Source: DASXRU01 sp039933315
GTDB taxonomy: Bacteria; Acidobacteriota; Blastocatellia; Pyrinomonadales; Pyrinomonadaceae
Direction: 5' to 3'
Assembly (NCBI GenBank): GCA_039933315.1
Contig: JBDTOI010000051.1
Span: forward strand, 1-24,609
DNA length: 24,609 bases
Below the pieces are notes generated by a model. It had not been told where the DNA came from and did no database searches. It was given only the letters and a program-made list of their open reading frames with translations. Both the position numbers and the translations under genes were made by a program. Positions within the stretch are counted from its first letter, which is position 1. The number at the start of each line of letters is the position of its first letter. Shown here in pieces: positions 13,866 through 20,656 of this stretch.

Positions 13866-15263
13866 ATGAGCACACCAGTCACTATTCTGGCATTTATTTT
13901 CATACTCGGTTCCGCTGTAATCCTGCACGAATTTGGCCATTTCATTGTGGCCAAGCTCTTCAAGATTCGAGTGGAGACATTCTCGTTCGGCTTCGGGCCC
14001 CGGCTGTTTGGCAAGCGCATCGGGCACACGGACTATCGCATCTCGTTGGTGCCGCTGGGCGGCTATGTGAAACTCGGTGGCGATGAATCAAATGCGCCCA
14101 TTGAAGGAGAAGGCGCGACCGACATTCCCGCCCGAGAGAGATTCGATCTACGCCCTCGCTGGCAGAAAATCCTGGTGGCTGTAGCCGGACCGGTCATGAA
14201 TATCCTGACGGCCCTGGCAATCCCCATGGCTGGCGCGCTGCTTTACGGCATCCCCGCGACTCCCGCGCCGGTGGTCAGCGCTGTAGCGCCGGGCGGAGCG
14301 GCGGCGTCGGCTGGTCTTATTCCCGGCGATCGGATCGTTTCCTTTAACGGAACTGAAAATCCCCGTTGGAACGTAATTCACGGCGACGCGCTATTGTCCC
14401 CAGGCCAGCCTCTTCCAGTAGTAGTGGAGCGCAATGGCCAGCGGATGAACCTCACCATCAAACCGACTCCGCGGACCGAAGACGGCGAAACGGCCGGGAC
14501 ACTTGATTTCATTCCTGATTACGGCGACGTGCCTATTGTTATTCGCGACGTCACCCCGGGCACCCCGGCAGCCGAGGTCGGCTTGCAGGTGGGCGATCAC
14601 ATTCTGGCGCTTAACGGTCAGCCAATGATCAGCGCCGCCCAGGTAAGTCAGTTCATACAAGATCACAAAGCCGAACCAATCACAATAAAAGTCGAGCGCA
14701 ACGGCCAGCAGAAGGAATTCACCACGAGTGTGCGCCGGCTGTCAGATGGCAAGGAACGGCTGGGGATAGAAACTGCCGAAGATATCCCATTACAGAAGGC
14801 CGGCCTTATTAGCGCGACTCGCTATGCCGTGGCGACTAATATTGAGATCGTAAGACTGACCAGCAAAGCGCTGGGGCAGTTCTTCAGCGGACAGCGGTCA
14901 GCTCGCAACACGCTATCGGGTCCTATCGGCATTTACTCTGCCGTATCTTCCTCAGTCAGCAGGTTTGGCTGGGACGGGCTCTTCAGTATTCTGGGCTTTC
15001 TGAGCCTGAATCTCGGCGTATTCAACCTGCTGCCGATTCCTGTGCTGGACGGGGGCGCAATCTTCCTTTTGCTGATCGAAGGGCTGCTGGCCCTGGTCGG
15101 TCTGACTATCTCCGCGACCGTGCGCGAGCGGATTCAGCAAGTGGGATTCGTGGTAGTGATCCTGATAATGGTCTTTGCGATTACTAATGACGTGCTGAAA
15201 CGAGTTTCAATTGGAGGCGGGTCAAATAACAACCAGCCGGCAGCGACGACGCCGGCGAAGTAA
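13866..15263 (+). CDS. rseP: Site-2 intramembrane metalloprotease (RseP family)
   Basis: A 465-residue M50 protease of the inner membrane that cleaves single-pass substrates such as anti-sigma factors or signal-peptide remnants. The zinc motif HEFGH is at 21-25 in the first membrane helix. A second metal-ligand helix contains NLGVFNLLPIPVLDGG, with D395. Two PDZ domains lie between them (around PAPVVSAVAPGGAAASAGLIPGDRI and VTPGTPAAEVGLQVGDHILALNG). PLGGYVKLGGDE is the usual membrane re-entrant loop. The length is typical. A purine-rich site (AAAGGAAAG at 13847-13855) precedes ATG 13866. The C-terminal tail is poorly conserved and Asn/Pro/Ala-rich. It occupies the usual place after dxr; no anti-sigma factor gene is seen nearby. 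Confidence 0.95.
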   Translation: MSTPVTILAFIFILGSAVILHEFGHFIVAKLFKIRVETFSFGFGPRLFGKRIGHTDYRISLVPLGGYVKLGGDESNAPIEGEGATDIPARERFDLRPRWQKILVAVAGPVMNILTALAIPMAGALLYGIPATPAPVVSAVAPGGAAASAGLIPGDRIVSFNGTENPRWNVIHGDALLSPGQPLPVVVERNGQRMNLTIKPTPRTEDGETAGTLDFIPDYGDVPIVIRDVTPGTPAAEVGLQVGDHILALNGQPMISAAQVSQFIQDHKAEPITIKVERNGQQKEFTTSVRRLSDGKERLGIETAEDIPLQKAGLISATRYAVATNIEIVRLTSKALGQFFSGQRSARNTLSGPIGIYSAVSSSVSRFGWDGLFSILGFLSLNLGVFNLLPIPVLDGGAIFLLLIEGLLALVGLTISATVRERIQQVGFVVVILIMVFAITNDVLKRVSIGGGSNNNQPAATTPAK

Positions 15264-15337
15264 GGAAGAGTTTCGAGTTTCGAGTTGAAAAGATCCTTAT
15301 GCGAGTCCGAACTTGAAAGGAACTGAACTCGAAACTA

Positions 15338-15487
15338 TCCCCCTCCCCCTGGGAGGGGTTAGGGGAGGGACGAAGTTAGGACGACATATAACAATATCGT
15401 TGCGCGGGCTTAAGCCCGCGCACAAGCTACCTTGGGGGGCGGCGGTGCGTACAAGCCCTCCCCTAGCCCCTCCCGGGGGGAGGGGGA
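15338..15487. repeat. Long inverted repeat with an embedded 22-bp palindrome
   Basis: Bases 15338-15369 (C-rich, then GGGAGGGG, then TAGGGGAGGG) pair with 15456-15487 with two mismatches. The 86-base loop holds a perfect 22-bp palindrome at 15401-15422 (GCGCGGGCTTAAGCCCGCGC core). The flanks carry related simple motifs (ACTCGAAACT on the left, CCGAAACTCGAACT on the right). It fills most of the rseP-ispG gap and would form a stable structure in the transcript if the two genes are co-transcribed. Confidence 0.85.
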
Positions 15488-15514
15488 CAAACCCGAAACT
15501 CGAACTATTTAATT

Positions 15515-16621
15515 ATGCGGAAATCTAAAGCAGTACAGGTTAAGCACGTGCAAATCGGCGGCGGCGCGCCGGTCGCTATTCAGTCTATGACTAAGACTGA
15601 CACGGCCGATGTGGGAGCCACCGTGGCGCAAATCGAGGAGATGGTTACCGCCGGCTGCGAGATTGTGCGGCTGGCTGTCCCCGACAACGATGCGGCCATC
15701 GCGTTAAAAGAGATTCGCAAACGCGTCCCCGAAGTACCCCTGGTAGCCGATATACATTTCCATTACAAGCTGGCGCTGCTGGCCCTTGAAGCCGGCATCG
15801 ACAAGCTGCGACTGAATCCGGGAAATATTGGCAAACACGAACGAATTGTCGAAGTGGTACGCGCCGCGCAGGCGCAGAAGGTGCCGATTCGGATCGGTGT
15901 AAACGGCGGTTCGCTGGAGAAGGATCTGCTGAAGAAATACGGCACGGCGACGCCTGAAGCCATGGTGGAGTCTGCTCTGCGTCACATACAGATTCTCGAA
16001 GACCTGGACTTCACCGACATAATCATTTCCCTGAAAGCCTCGGACGTGCAGCGAACGGTTGGCGCTTATCGCCTATTGGCGGAAAAAGTCGATTATCCGT
16101 TTCACCTCGGCGTAACCGAAGCGGGCACGGCCTTCGGCGGCACCATCAAGTCTTCGATTGGCCTGGGAATTCTGCTGCACGAAGGAATCGGCGATACGAT
16201 TCGCGTTTCCCTGGCAGCGGACCCGCAGGAAGAAGTGCGAGTCGCCTGGGAAATCGTCAAATCTTTGGGCCTGAGAACGCGCGGCGTTACCGTAGTTGCG
16301 TGCCCAACCTGCGGGCGTCTGGATGTCGATAATTTCGTGGAGATAGTCACTGAGATCGAACGCCGCCTCGCGCACATCGAAGAGCCTTTGCATCTCTCCA
16401 TCATGGGCTGCGCCGTGAACGGACCTGGCGAAGCCCACGATTCTCAGCTGGGAATCACCTTCGGTCGCGGAGTGGGAATGATCTTCAAGGACGGCGTGCC
16501 CATGCGTAAGGTCTCCGGCGAAAACATTGTCGAGGCATTCGTGATGGAGACAGAAAAACTCCTGGCCGAAGGCAAATCCGCAAGGCCGCAGATCGAGCCC
16601 GAACTAGTCACCATCACCTAA
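15515..16621 (+). CDS. ispG: 4-hydroxy-3-methylbut-2-enyl diphosphate synthase (IspG/GcpE)
   Basis: A 368-residue iron-sulfur enzyme of the MEP pathway. It reductively opens methylerythritol cyclodiphosphate to HMBPP using a 4Fe-4S cluster. The ligands are visible: C263 and C266 in ACPTCGRLD and C299 in MGCAVNGPGEA, with E306 completing the set typical of IspG. The N-terminal TIM barrel shows VQIGGGAPVAIQSMTKTDT, VADIHFHYKLAL and LRLNPGNIG. The length is that of the short bacterial form, without the plant-type insert domain. ATG 15515 lacks a good Shine-Dalgarno site, the upstream sequence being the tail of a long inverted repeat. It closes the envelope-lipid/isoprenoid run and is convergent with holB. 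Confidence 0.97.
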   Translation: MRKSKAVQVKHVQIGGGAPVAIQSMTKTDTADVGATVAQIEEMVTAGCEIVRLAVPDNDAAIALKEIRKRVPEVPLVADIHFHYKLALLALEAGIDKLRLNPGNIGKHERIVEVVRAAQAQKVPIRIGVNGGSLEKDLLKKYGTATPEAMVESALRHIQILEDLDFTDIIISLKASDVQRTVGAYRLLAEKVDYPFHLGVTEAGTAFGGTIKSSIGLGILLHEGIGDTIRVSLAADPQEEVRVAWEIVKSLGLRTRGVTVVACPTCGRLDVDNFVEIVTEIERRLAHIEEPLHLSIMGCAVNGPGEAHDSQLGITFGRGVGMIFKDGVPMRKVSGENIVEAFVMETEKLLAEGKSARPQIEPELVTIT

Positions 16622-16648
16622 GTGCTCACTTTCTAAATCCAGAAATTT

Positions 16649-16744
16649 AGCCGCAGATTTACGCGGATAACGCAGATCAGAAAAAGTGAAAGGCCGGCGT
16701 GTTTGTATTTTGTCTGATCCGTTTTATCCGCGTAAATCTGCGGC
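16649..16744. terminator. Long inverted repeat between convergent ispG and holB
   Basis: The 32 bases at 16649-16680 pair with 16713-16744 with only three mismatches, around a 32-base loop. The stem core is CCGCAGATTTACGCGGATAA. Position between two convergent stop codons suggests bidirectional termination, although no T-tract follows. The length and sequence style resemble dispersed palindromes rather than a classic intrinsic terminator. Confidence 0.65.
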
Positions 16745-16759
16745 TGATTCGTTTAGAAG

Positions 16760-16773
16760 CCAACTAAAGTTGG
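16760..16773. repeat. Small REP-like palindrome CCAACTAAAGTTGG
   Basis: A perfect 5-bp stem with the ACTAAAGT apex, 17 bases from the holB stop codon. The apex matches that of the palindrome at 12094-12117 although the stem differs, so it belongs to the apex-conserved group. Confidence 0.6.
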
Positions 16774-16790
16774 TACTCTGAACTCACCAC

Positions 16791-17828
16791 TTAATTCGCC
16801 ATTGAGAGGAAGAGGGCGTCGGTCGCTACCTTGCGATTGATGTTGACGATGAGCTGTTCCCGCATCTCTTCAATCTGGGCCAGCCACTGGGGAGCTTGAT
16901 GGGTGTTCAGTCGGGCCGCGATCGGGCGTAGCGCATCCAACTCGTCAATGTTCGCCATCGTTTCGTCCGGCCGCCCCAACGCCAGGGCCCAAATATCTCG
17001 AATCAAACTTTCCAGCACGTCCAGCCGGCACTCGTATTCGTCCTTCCGCCGCGCGTCGTACAAGCCTTCAGCCGAACGCAGCAGTTCCACTCGATCGCCA
17101 GTTAACACCAGAGAGACCAGCACGGCGAGCATGGCTTCACGTTGCTCGCGATAGGTCTCTGCGTCGGTCGCGAGCGCGCGGCCAATACTGCCGCGCGAGG
17201 TGAAGGCCAGCAGGCGCGCGTCCGCCGCGTCCATATGTTCCTTCTCGATCAGAAACTTTTCGATCTCTGCGGCGGGGACGGGAGCGAAGCGGATCGTCTG
17301 GCATCGCGAGCGAATGGTGGGCAGCAGCGCCGCGGCCTGGGAAGTGATCAGAATCAGATAAGAAGTTTGGGGCGGCTCTTCCAGGGTCTTCAAGAGGGCG
17401 TTCGCGGCGGCCTCATTCATGCGGTCGGCATCTTCAATGATAAAGACGCGGGCCTGGCCTTCGTAGGGGCGGAAGTTGGCTTCGCGCTCGATTTCGCGCA
17501 TGGGTCCCACCCGGATCATACGCTTGTAGGCGCGGACCATCGCTACGTCGCCGTACTCGCTCCAGATCAATTGGGCCTTGTCGTCATCGTCTTTGCCGAA
17601 GGGGGGAAACTTTGATCGGGAAATCCTGAGGCACGCCGGACACGCGTTGCAGGGTTCGACGCCCTGGCGGTTTCGACAATTCAAGGCCTTGGCCAGCTCG
17701 AGCGCGAACAGCTTTTTGCCGATGCCATCTTCGCCGGCAAACAGCAGGGCGCCGGGTACGCGGCCCGCCGCGAGCATGCGACTGAGGGCGGCTTTGGCTT
17801 CATCGTTTCCAATAACGCGCGAGAACAT
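16791..17828 (-). CDS. holB: DNA polymerase III delta' subunit
   Basis: A 345-residue clamp-loader ATPase-fold protein. Walker A is GEDGIGKK (32-39). A zinc-binding cluster follows (C51, C60, C63, C66), and the sensor region shows VFIIEDADRMNEAAANALLKTLEEPP and TIRSRCQTIRF, with the SRC motif that acts as arginine finger in this family. It loads the beta clamp together with the tau/gamma and delta subunits. ATG 17828 has an excellent ribosome binding site (AGGAAGGA about 7 bases ahead). A stretch at about 70-85 (PFGKDDDDKAQLIW) is an acidic insertion not present in every homolog. It lies downstream of tmk on the same strand, a common bacterial pairing of nucleotide supply and replication genes, but a REP-like pair separates them. 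Confidence 0.93.
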   Translation of the reverse strand: MFSRVIGNDEAKAALSRMLAAGRVPGALLFAGEDGIGKKLFALELAKALNCRNRQGVEPCNACPACLRISRSKFPPFGKDDDDKAQLIWSEYGDVAMVRAYKRMIRVGPMREIEREANFRPYEGQARVFIIEDADRMNEAAANALLKTLEEPPQTSYLILITSQAAALLPTIRSRCQTIRFAPVPAAEIEKFLIEKEHMDAADARLLAFTSRGSIGRALATDAETYREQREAMLAVLVSLVLTGDRVELLRSAEGLYDARRKDEYECRLDVLESLIRDIWALALGRPDETMANIDELDALRPIAARLNTHQAPQWLAQIEEMREQLIVNINRKVATDALFLSMAN

Positions 17829-17845
17829 CAGTTCATCCTTCCTAG

Positions 17846-18023
17846 TAACGCAAAACTGTTAGTTTGCGTCGTGACCTGACCATCAAGCTGAATTGCAACT
17901 CAGGGCTTGCAGAAAAAAGTCGCCGGCCGGTTCGAAGCGGAACCACTGAGAACAGCTAAGATCAGTAATAAGAGTTCTTGTGCAAAGCCGCAACTCCGCT
18001 TCGCAAACTAACAGTTTGCGTTA
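17846..18023. repeat. Inverted pair of REP-like palindromes between tmk and holB
   Basis: TAACGCAAAACTGTTAGTTTGCG (split here as TAACGCAAAA + CTGTTAGTTTGCG, 17846-17868) is the reverse complement, with one extra base, of 18002-18023. Each copy is itself a palindrome around CTGTTAG/CTAACAG. The right copy runs into the tmk stop codon (18021-18023), so the tmk reading frame ends inside the repeat. The 130 bases between the copies hold no recognisable gene. Confidence 0.8.
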
Positions 18024-18665
18024 CAGCGATCCGCGCTTTTTCAGGAACGGCACTACGATATCCACGACCAGCTGATGAGTTTCCTGGACGGCTCCGCCGG
18101 CATCCACTACTCGAATGCGCTCCGGCTCAGCCTCCGCGATGCGTAGATAGGCGTCGCGCACGCGGGTGTGAAACTCGAGGTCTTCGCCATCTATCCGATC
18201 ACCTTTTGACTTGCCTTCATGCCGGCGCCGGGTGCGGGCTATACATTCCTCTACCGGCGAATTGAAAAGCAGCGTCAGGTCCGGCTTCAGCCCCCCGGTA
18301 GCCAGTTGGACAATTTCGGCGATCAGGTTGGCGTCAAACCCACGTCCGGCGCCCTGAAATGCGACCGTCGAGTCGGCATACCGGTCGGAAAGGACAACCT
18401 GGCCTCCATCAATAGCGGGACGCAAGTGCCGGTTGACGTGTTGCGCGCGATCGGCAGCGAAGACCAGTAACTCGGCGAGCGGATCCACTTGTTCCTGCGC
18501 GTCCAGCAGGGCCGTGCGAAGCCTTTGGCCCAGTGTAGTACCGCCCGGTTCTCTCGTGGTGACGATTTCCAGGCCCTGCTGGCGCAGCACGTTAGCGACC
18601 AGTCGCATCTGCGTGGACTTTCCGCTGCCGTCGATGCCTTCGAAGGTAATAAATGGGCCGGCCAC
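18021..18665 (-). CDS. tmk: Thymidylate kinase
   Basis: A 214-residue P-loop kinase that phosphorylates dTMP to dTDP. The P-loop GIDGSGKST is at 10-18 (ahead of it FITFE). It is followed by TTREPGGTTLGQRLR, with the dTMP-binding arginine, and by DRYADSTVAFQGAGRG. The lid region carries RTRRRHEGKSKGDRIDGE, an arginine-rich lid segment. The length is normal. The start is GTG 18665 with AGAGGA 4-5 bases upstream. It lies 44 bases downstream of hfq and upstream of holB on the same strand. The stop codon falls inside a REP-like palindrome, so the last residues could have been altered by its insertion. Confidence 0.95.
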   Translation of the reverse strand: MAGPFITFEGIDGSGKSTQMRLVANVLRQQGLEIVTTREPGGTTLGQRLRTALLDAQEQVDPLAELLVFAADRAQHVNRHLRPAIDGGQVVLSDRYADSTVAFQGAGRGFDANLIAEIVQLATGGLKPDLTLLFNSPVEECIARTRRRHEGKSKGDRIDGEDLEFHTRVRDAYLRIAEAEPERIRVVDAGGAVQETHQLVVDIVVPFLKKRGSL

Positions 18666-18709
18666 GGTTTCCTCTGCTTCAAGTGGGAAGGTCGCGCGAT
18701 GGGGGAAGT

Positions 18710-19006
18710 TCAGGACGTTTGAGAGTCGCCAGGGGCTGCGGAGATCTGGGCCTCGCCGTCCTCTTGACCTTGCGATCGTAACTCGCCAGAGGAGCGCCGC
18801 GCGTGCGAGATAGTTGAAATGGCATGCTTGAAAATCAGTTGTTCCTGAGACGCGGATTCCAGCATCAAGCTAAACTTGTCGAAACTCTTTATGCGACCCA
18901 ACAACTTTGCGCCGTTGACCAGGTAGATCGTAACTGTGCTTCGCTCCCGGCGAGCGAGATTTAGAAAAGCATCCTGAATATTTTGTGGCGCCGGCTTCGA
19001 ATCCAA
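18710..19006 (-). CDS. hfq: RNA chaperone Hfq
   Basis: An Sm-like hexameric RNA-binding protein that pairs small RNAs with mRNAs. The Sm core is clear: QNIQDAFLNLARRERSTVTI, then YLVNGAKLLGRIKSFDKFS and the Sm2 signature FKHAISTI, which replaces the enteric YKHAIST. The C-terminal tail is about 30 residues, polar and presumably disordered (SSGELRSQGQEDGE). Two in-frame TTG codons can start it: 19033, with no ribosome binding site, and 19006, with GGAG six bases ahead. I chose the latter (98 residues), but the longer form (107) is possible. It sits between miaA and tmk; miaA-hfq is a classical neighbourhood, here separated by 393 bases of repeat-rich DNA and a possible own promoter. Confidence 0.9.
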   Translation of the reverse strand: MDSKPAPQNIQDAFLNLARRERSTVTIYLVNGAKLLGRIKSFDKFSLMLESASQEQLIFKHAISTISHARRSSGELRSQGQEDGEAQISAAPGDSQTS

Positions 19007-19062
19007 GGCACGCTCCGATTCTGTTAAATCCAAACTTGAAAAAACAAATTTGCGGTCGGGTG

Positions 19063-19091
19063 AGAATATAACACAGGAGGGAACGTGACAA
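19063..19091 (-). promoter_or_regulatory. Possible sigma70-like promoter of hfq
   Basis: On the minus strand TTGTCA (19086-19091) and TATTCT (19063-19068) are separated by 17 bases. A transcript would begin near 19056, giving a leader of about 23 or 50 bases depending on the start used. It would let hfq be expressed apart from miaA. By-eye match only. Confidence 0.4.
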
Positions 19092-19161
19092 GCTGAAACA
19101 ATCTCATTAACACCTGGCTTCAGCCGGTGATCGGTGCGGTGCCGGATCCTAACAATAACCT

Positions 19162-19299
19162 TGGCTCATCAATGTCCGACATGCTTTAGCTTGTCGTCGC
19201 GATTCGCAAACACTCAGCAATGATACTACCCGTAACGTCCCACATTGAGAGTTCCCAAGCTAGACGACAAGCTGAAGCATGTCGGACATTGATGAGCCA
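19162..19299. repeat. 36-nt inverted repeat with one mismatch, REP-like pair
   Basis: Bases 19162-19197 are the reverse complement of 19264-19299 with a single mismatch (CTTTAG versus CTTCAG at the apex), around a 66-base loop. Each arm includes a smaller imperfect palindrome (ACAAGCTGAAGCATGT). The miaA-hfq gap (19034-19399) also holds a small GGCTTCAGCC apex (19116-19125) and the palindrome at 19347-19370. Apart from the promoter noted, no gene is seen there. Confidence 0.88.
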
Positions 19300-19346
19300 G
19301 GTATATTGTTGCCGTTGAAACGGTTAATATCGCAATGCGAACGCCT

Positions 19347-19370
19347 ATCACCGCACTGAAGTGCGGTGAT
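19347..19370. repeat. Palindrome with 11-bp arms and CTGAAG apex
   Basis: ATCACCGCACT and AGTGCGGTGAT are perfect arms around GA. It lies 30 bases downstream of the miaA stop, so it could act as its transcript end. The apex matches the dispersed palindromes elsewhere in the window; the stem is unique here. Confidence 0.75.
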
Positions 19371-19399
19371 AATGAGATTGGCTTGCGTGAAGCCTCAGC

Positions 19400-20341
19400 T
19401 TATAACGCTTTACTGATCACTTCCGCTATAACTCGGCGTTGCACTTCCGGGTCGTCTCCGAATCCTTCGAACCATTCCACGTCCGGCTCGTGGCGAAACC
19501 AGGTCAGTTGCCGTTTCGCATAATGACGCACGTCCAGTGTTGTTTGCTCAATCGCGCTTTGCAGGCCGCGTTCGCCGCGAAGAAACTCGACCACCCGCCG
19601 GTAGCCATGGGCGCCGAGAGCATTCGAATCGGCGGGCACCCCACTCGCCAGCAGGCCGCGCACTTCTTCTACCAGTCCACTTGCGAAATGTTGCGCGGTC
19701 CTTTGATTGATGCGGTCGTAGAGTTCGTCCCGCGGGGGATTCAGGACAATTATTCGTACGCGGCTGGCCAGCGCGGGTGGTTCCGGTCGCATTGGCCTCT
19801 GCTGCGAAACAGGTCTGCCGGTTTGAAAATAAACCTCGAGCGCCCTTTGCACGCGTGGCCAATCTCGCGGATAGAGCGTTGCCGCTTCGGCTGGGTCCAG
19901 CCTTTTCAGCATCTTGTGCAGGTAAACCGCGTCGTGTTGTTCGCGAATTACATTCAGTCGCTGGCGCAGTTCAGTGTCCGTGGCGGGACTGGGAAAGAAT
20001 GGCTTTCGCAGCGCGCGCAGGTAAAGGCCAGTGCCGCCGGCGAGGATGGCGCGATGGCCGCGGGCCTCTATCTCTTCAATTTTGCCGGTGGCTGCCCGGG
20101 CCCAGTCTCCGGCGGTGAAGTTAATCTCCGGCGCAACGAAATCAATTAAGTGATGAGGCACACCGCGCCGCTCGTGTACCGGGACCTTGGCCGTGGCGAT
20201 TTGAATTCCCTGGTAAACCTGGACGGAATCGCAATTGATGATTTCGCCATTGACCGCCAGGCCCAGCTCGATAGCAAGGGCACTCTTGCCCGAAGCTGTC
20301 GGGCCCATGATGGCAATGATGTGTTTGTTGGCTGTGGTCAC
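19400..20341 (-). CDS. miaA: tRNA dimethylallyltransferase
   Basis: A 313-residue enzyme that prenylates A37 of tRNAs reading UNN codons, using dimethylallyl diphosphate (a product of the MEP pathway encoded nearby). The P-loop GPTASGKS is at 13-20. It is followed by INCDSVQVYQGIQIATAKV with the catalytic Asp, HHLIDFV, AILAGGTGLYLRAL and the tRNA-binding RDWPRVQRALEVYFQTGRPVS. The GTG at 20341 is chosen because MTTANKHIIAIMGP aligns with usual MiaA starts. The 80-residue in-frame extension upstream is unlike any MiaA and crosses a large palindrome. No Shine-Dalgarno sequence precedes the GTG. Instead its GTGA overlaps the stop of a 31-aa ORF, which suggests translational coupling. It heads the miaA-hfq-tmk-holB series. 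Confidence 0.93.
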   Translation of the reverse strand: MTTANKHIIAIMGPTASGKSALAIELGLAVNGEIINCDSVQVYQGIQIATAKVPVHERRGVPHHLIDFVAPEINFTAGDWARAATGKIEEIEARGHRAILAGGTGLYLRALRKPFFPSPATDTELRQRLNVIREQHDAVYLHKMLKRLDPAEAATLYPRDWPRVQRALEVYFQTGRPVSQQRPMRPEPPALASRVRIIVLNPPRDELYDRINQRTAQHFASGLVEEVRGLLASGVPADSNALGAHGYRRVVEFLRGERGLQSAIEQTTLDVRHYAKRQLTWFRHEPDVEWFEGFGDDPEVQRRVIAEVISKAL

Positions 20342-20433
20342 GCGCGGGAGATGATAAGCCGGATCGCGATGACGAGCCAGACGAGAGCGAGAATAAAAAC
20401 TGCGCCGATGACTTGAGCTCGAGAAAAGCGCAT
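20338..20433 (-). CDS. 31-residue single-helix membrane micro-protein overlapping miaA
   Basis: ATG 20433 opens a 31-codon frame in a different register from miaA. Its product has a basic start (MRFSRAQ), one hydrophobic helix (VIGAVFILALVWLVIAI) and a basic end (RLIISRA). The TGA at 20338-20340 overlaps the miaA GTG as GTGA, the usual geometry of translational coupling, and miaA itself lacks a ribosome binding site. Only a weak AGG-type site precedes the ATG. The composition is what a real membrane micro-protein would show, but chance cannot be excluded for so short a frame. Its role could be purely to deliver ribosomes to miaA. No family is recognised. Confidence 0.5.
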   Translation of the reverse strand: MRFSRAQVIGAVFILALVWLVIAIRLIISRA

Positions 20434-20450
20434 CGTTGAACCTGGAGAAT

Positions 20451-20656
20451 GCGGCTTCGCCGCCGCACAGTGAGGAACTGAGAACGCCAAAGATGAACTT
20501 GGTTCGTGTTGCTTCGTGAGATTTCGTGTAATTAGTGGATCGTGTGATTGGGATTCGGAGCCACACGATCCACGAAATCACACTAAAGCTACACGAAGGA
20601 ACACGAAATAGAAATTTTGTGCCAAGCCGCCTCGCACTGTGCGGGGGCAGAGCCGC
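20451..20656. repeat. 206-bp nested inverted repeat, MITE-like
   Basis: Outer arms 20451-20474 and about 20631-20656 pair with a few differences (GCGGCTTCGCCGCCGCACAG versus CTGTGCGGGGGCAGAGCCGC). Inner arms 20501-20546 and 20561-20609 also pair imperfectly (GTTCGTGTTGCTTCGTG with CACGAAGGAACACGAA). The centre is a 10-bp stem GGATCGTGTG/CACACGATCC (20537-20571). The right edge touches the stop codon of the glutaredoxin-like gene (20657-20659). It fills the 223-base gap and encodes nothing. Confidence 0.75.

Noticed and set aside
15313..15528. Open frame between rseP and ispG
   Set aside because: It consists almost wholly of the inverted repeat and overlaps the ispG start.
20342..20581. 80-residue N-terminal extension of miaA
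   Set aside because: It lies ahead of the canonical MiaA start, crosses the large palindrome and overlaps the micro-ORF in another frame.
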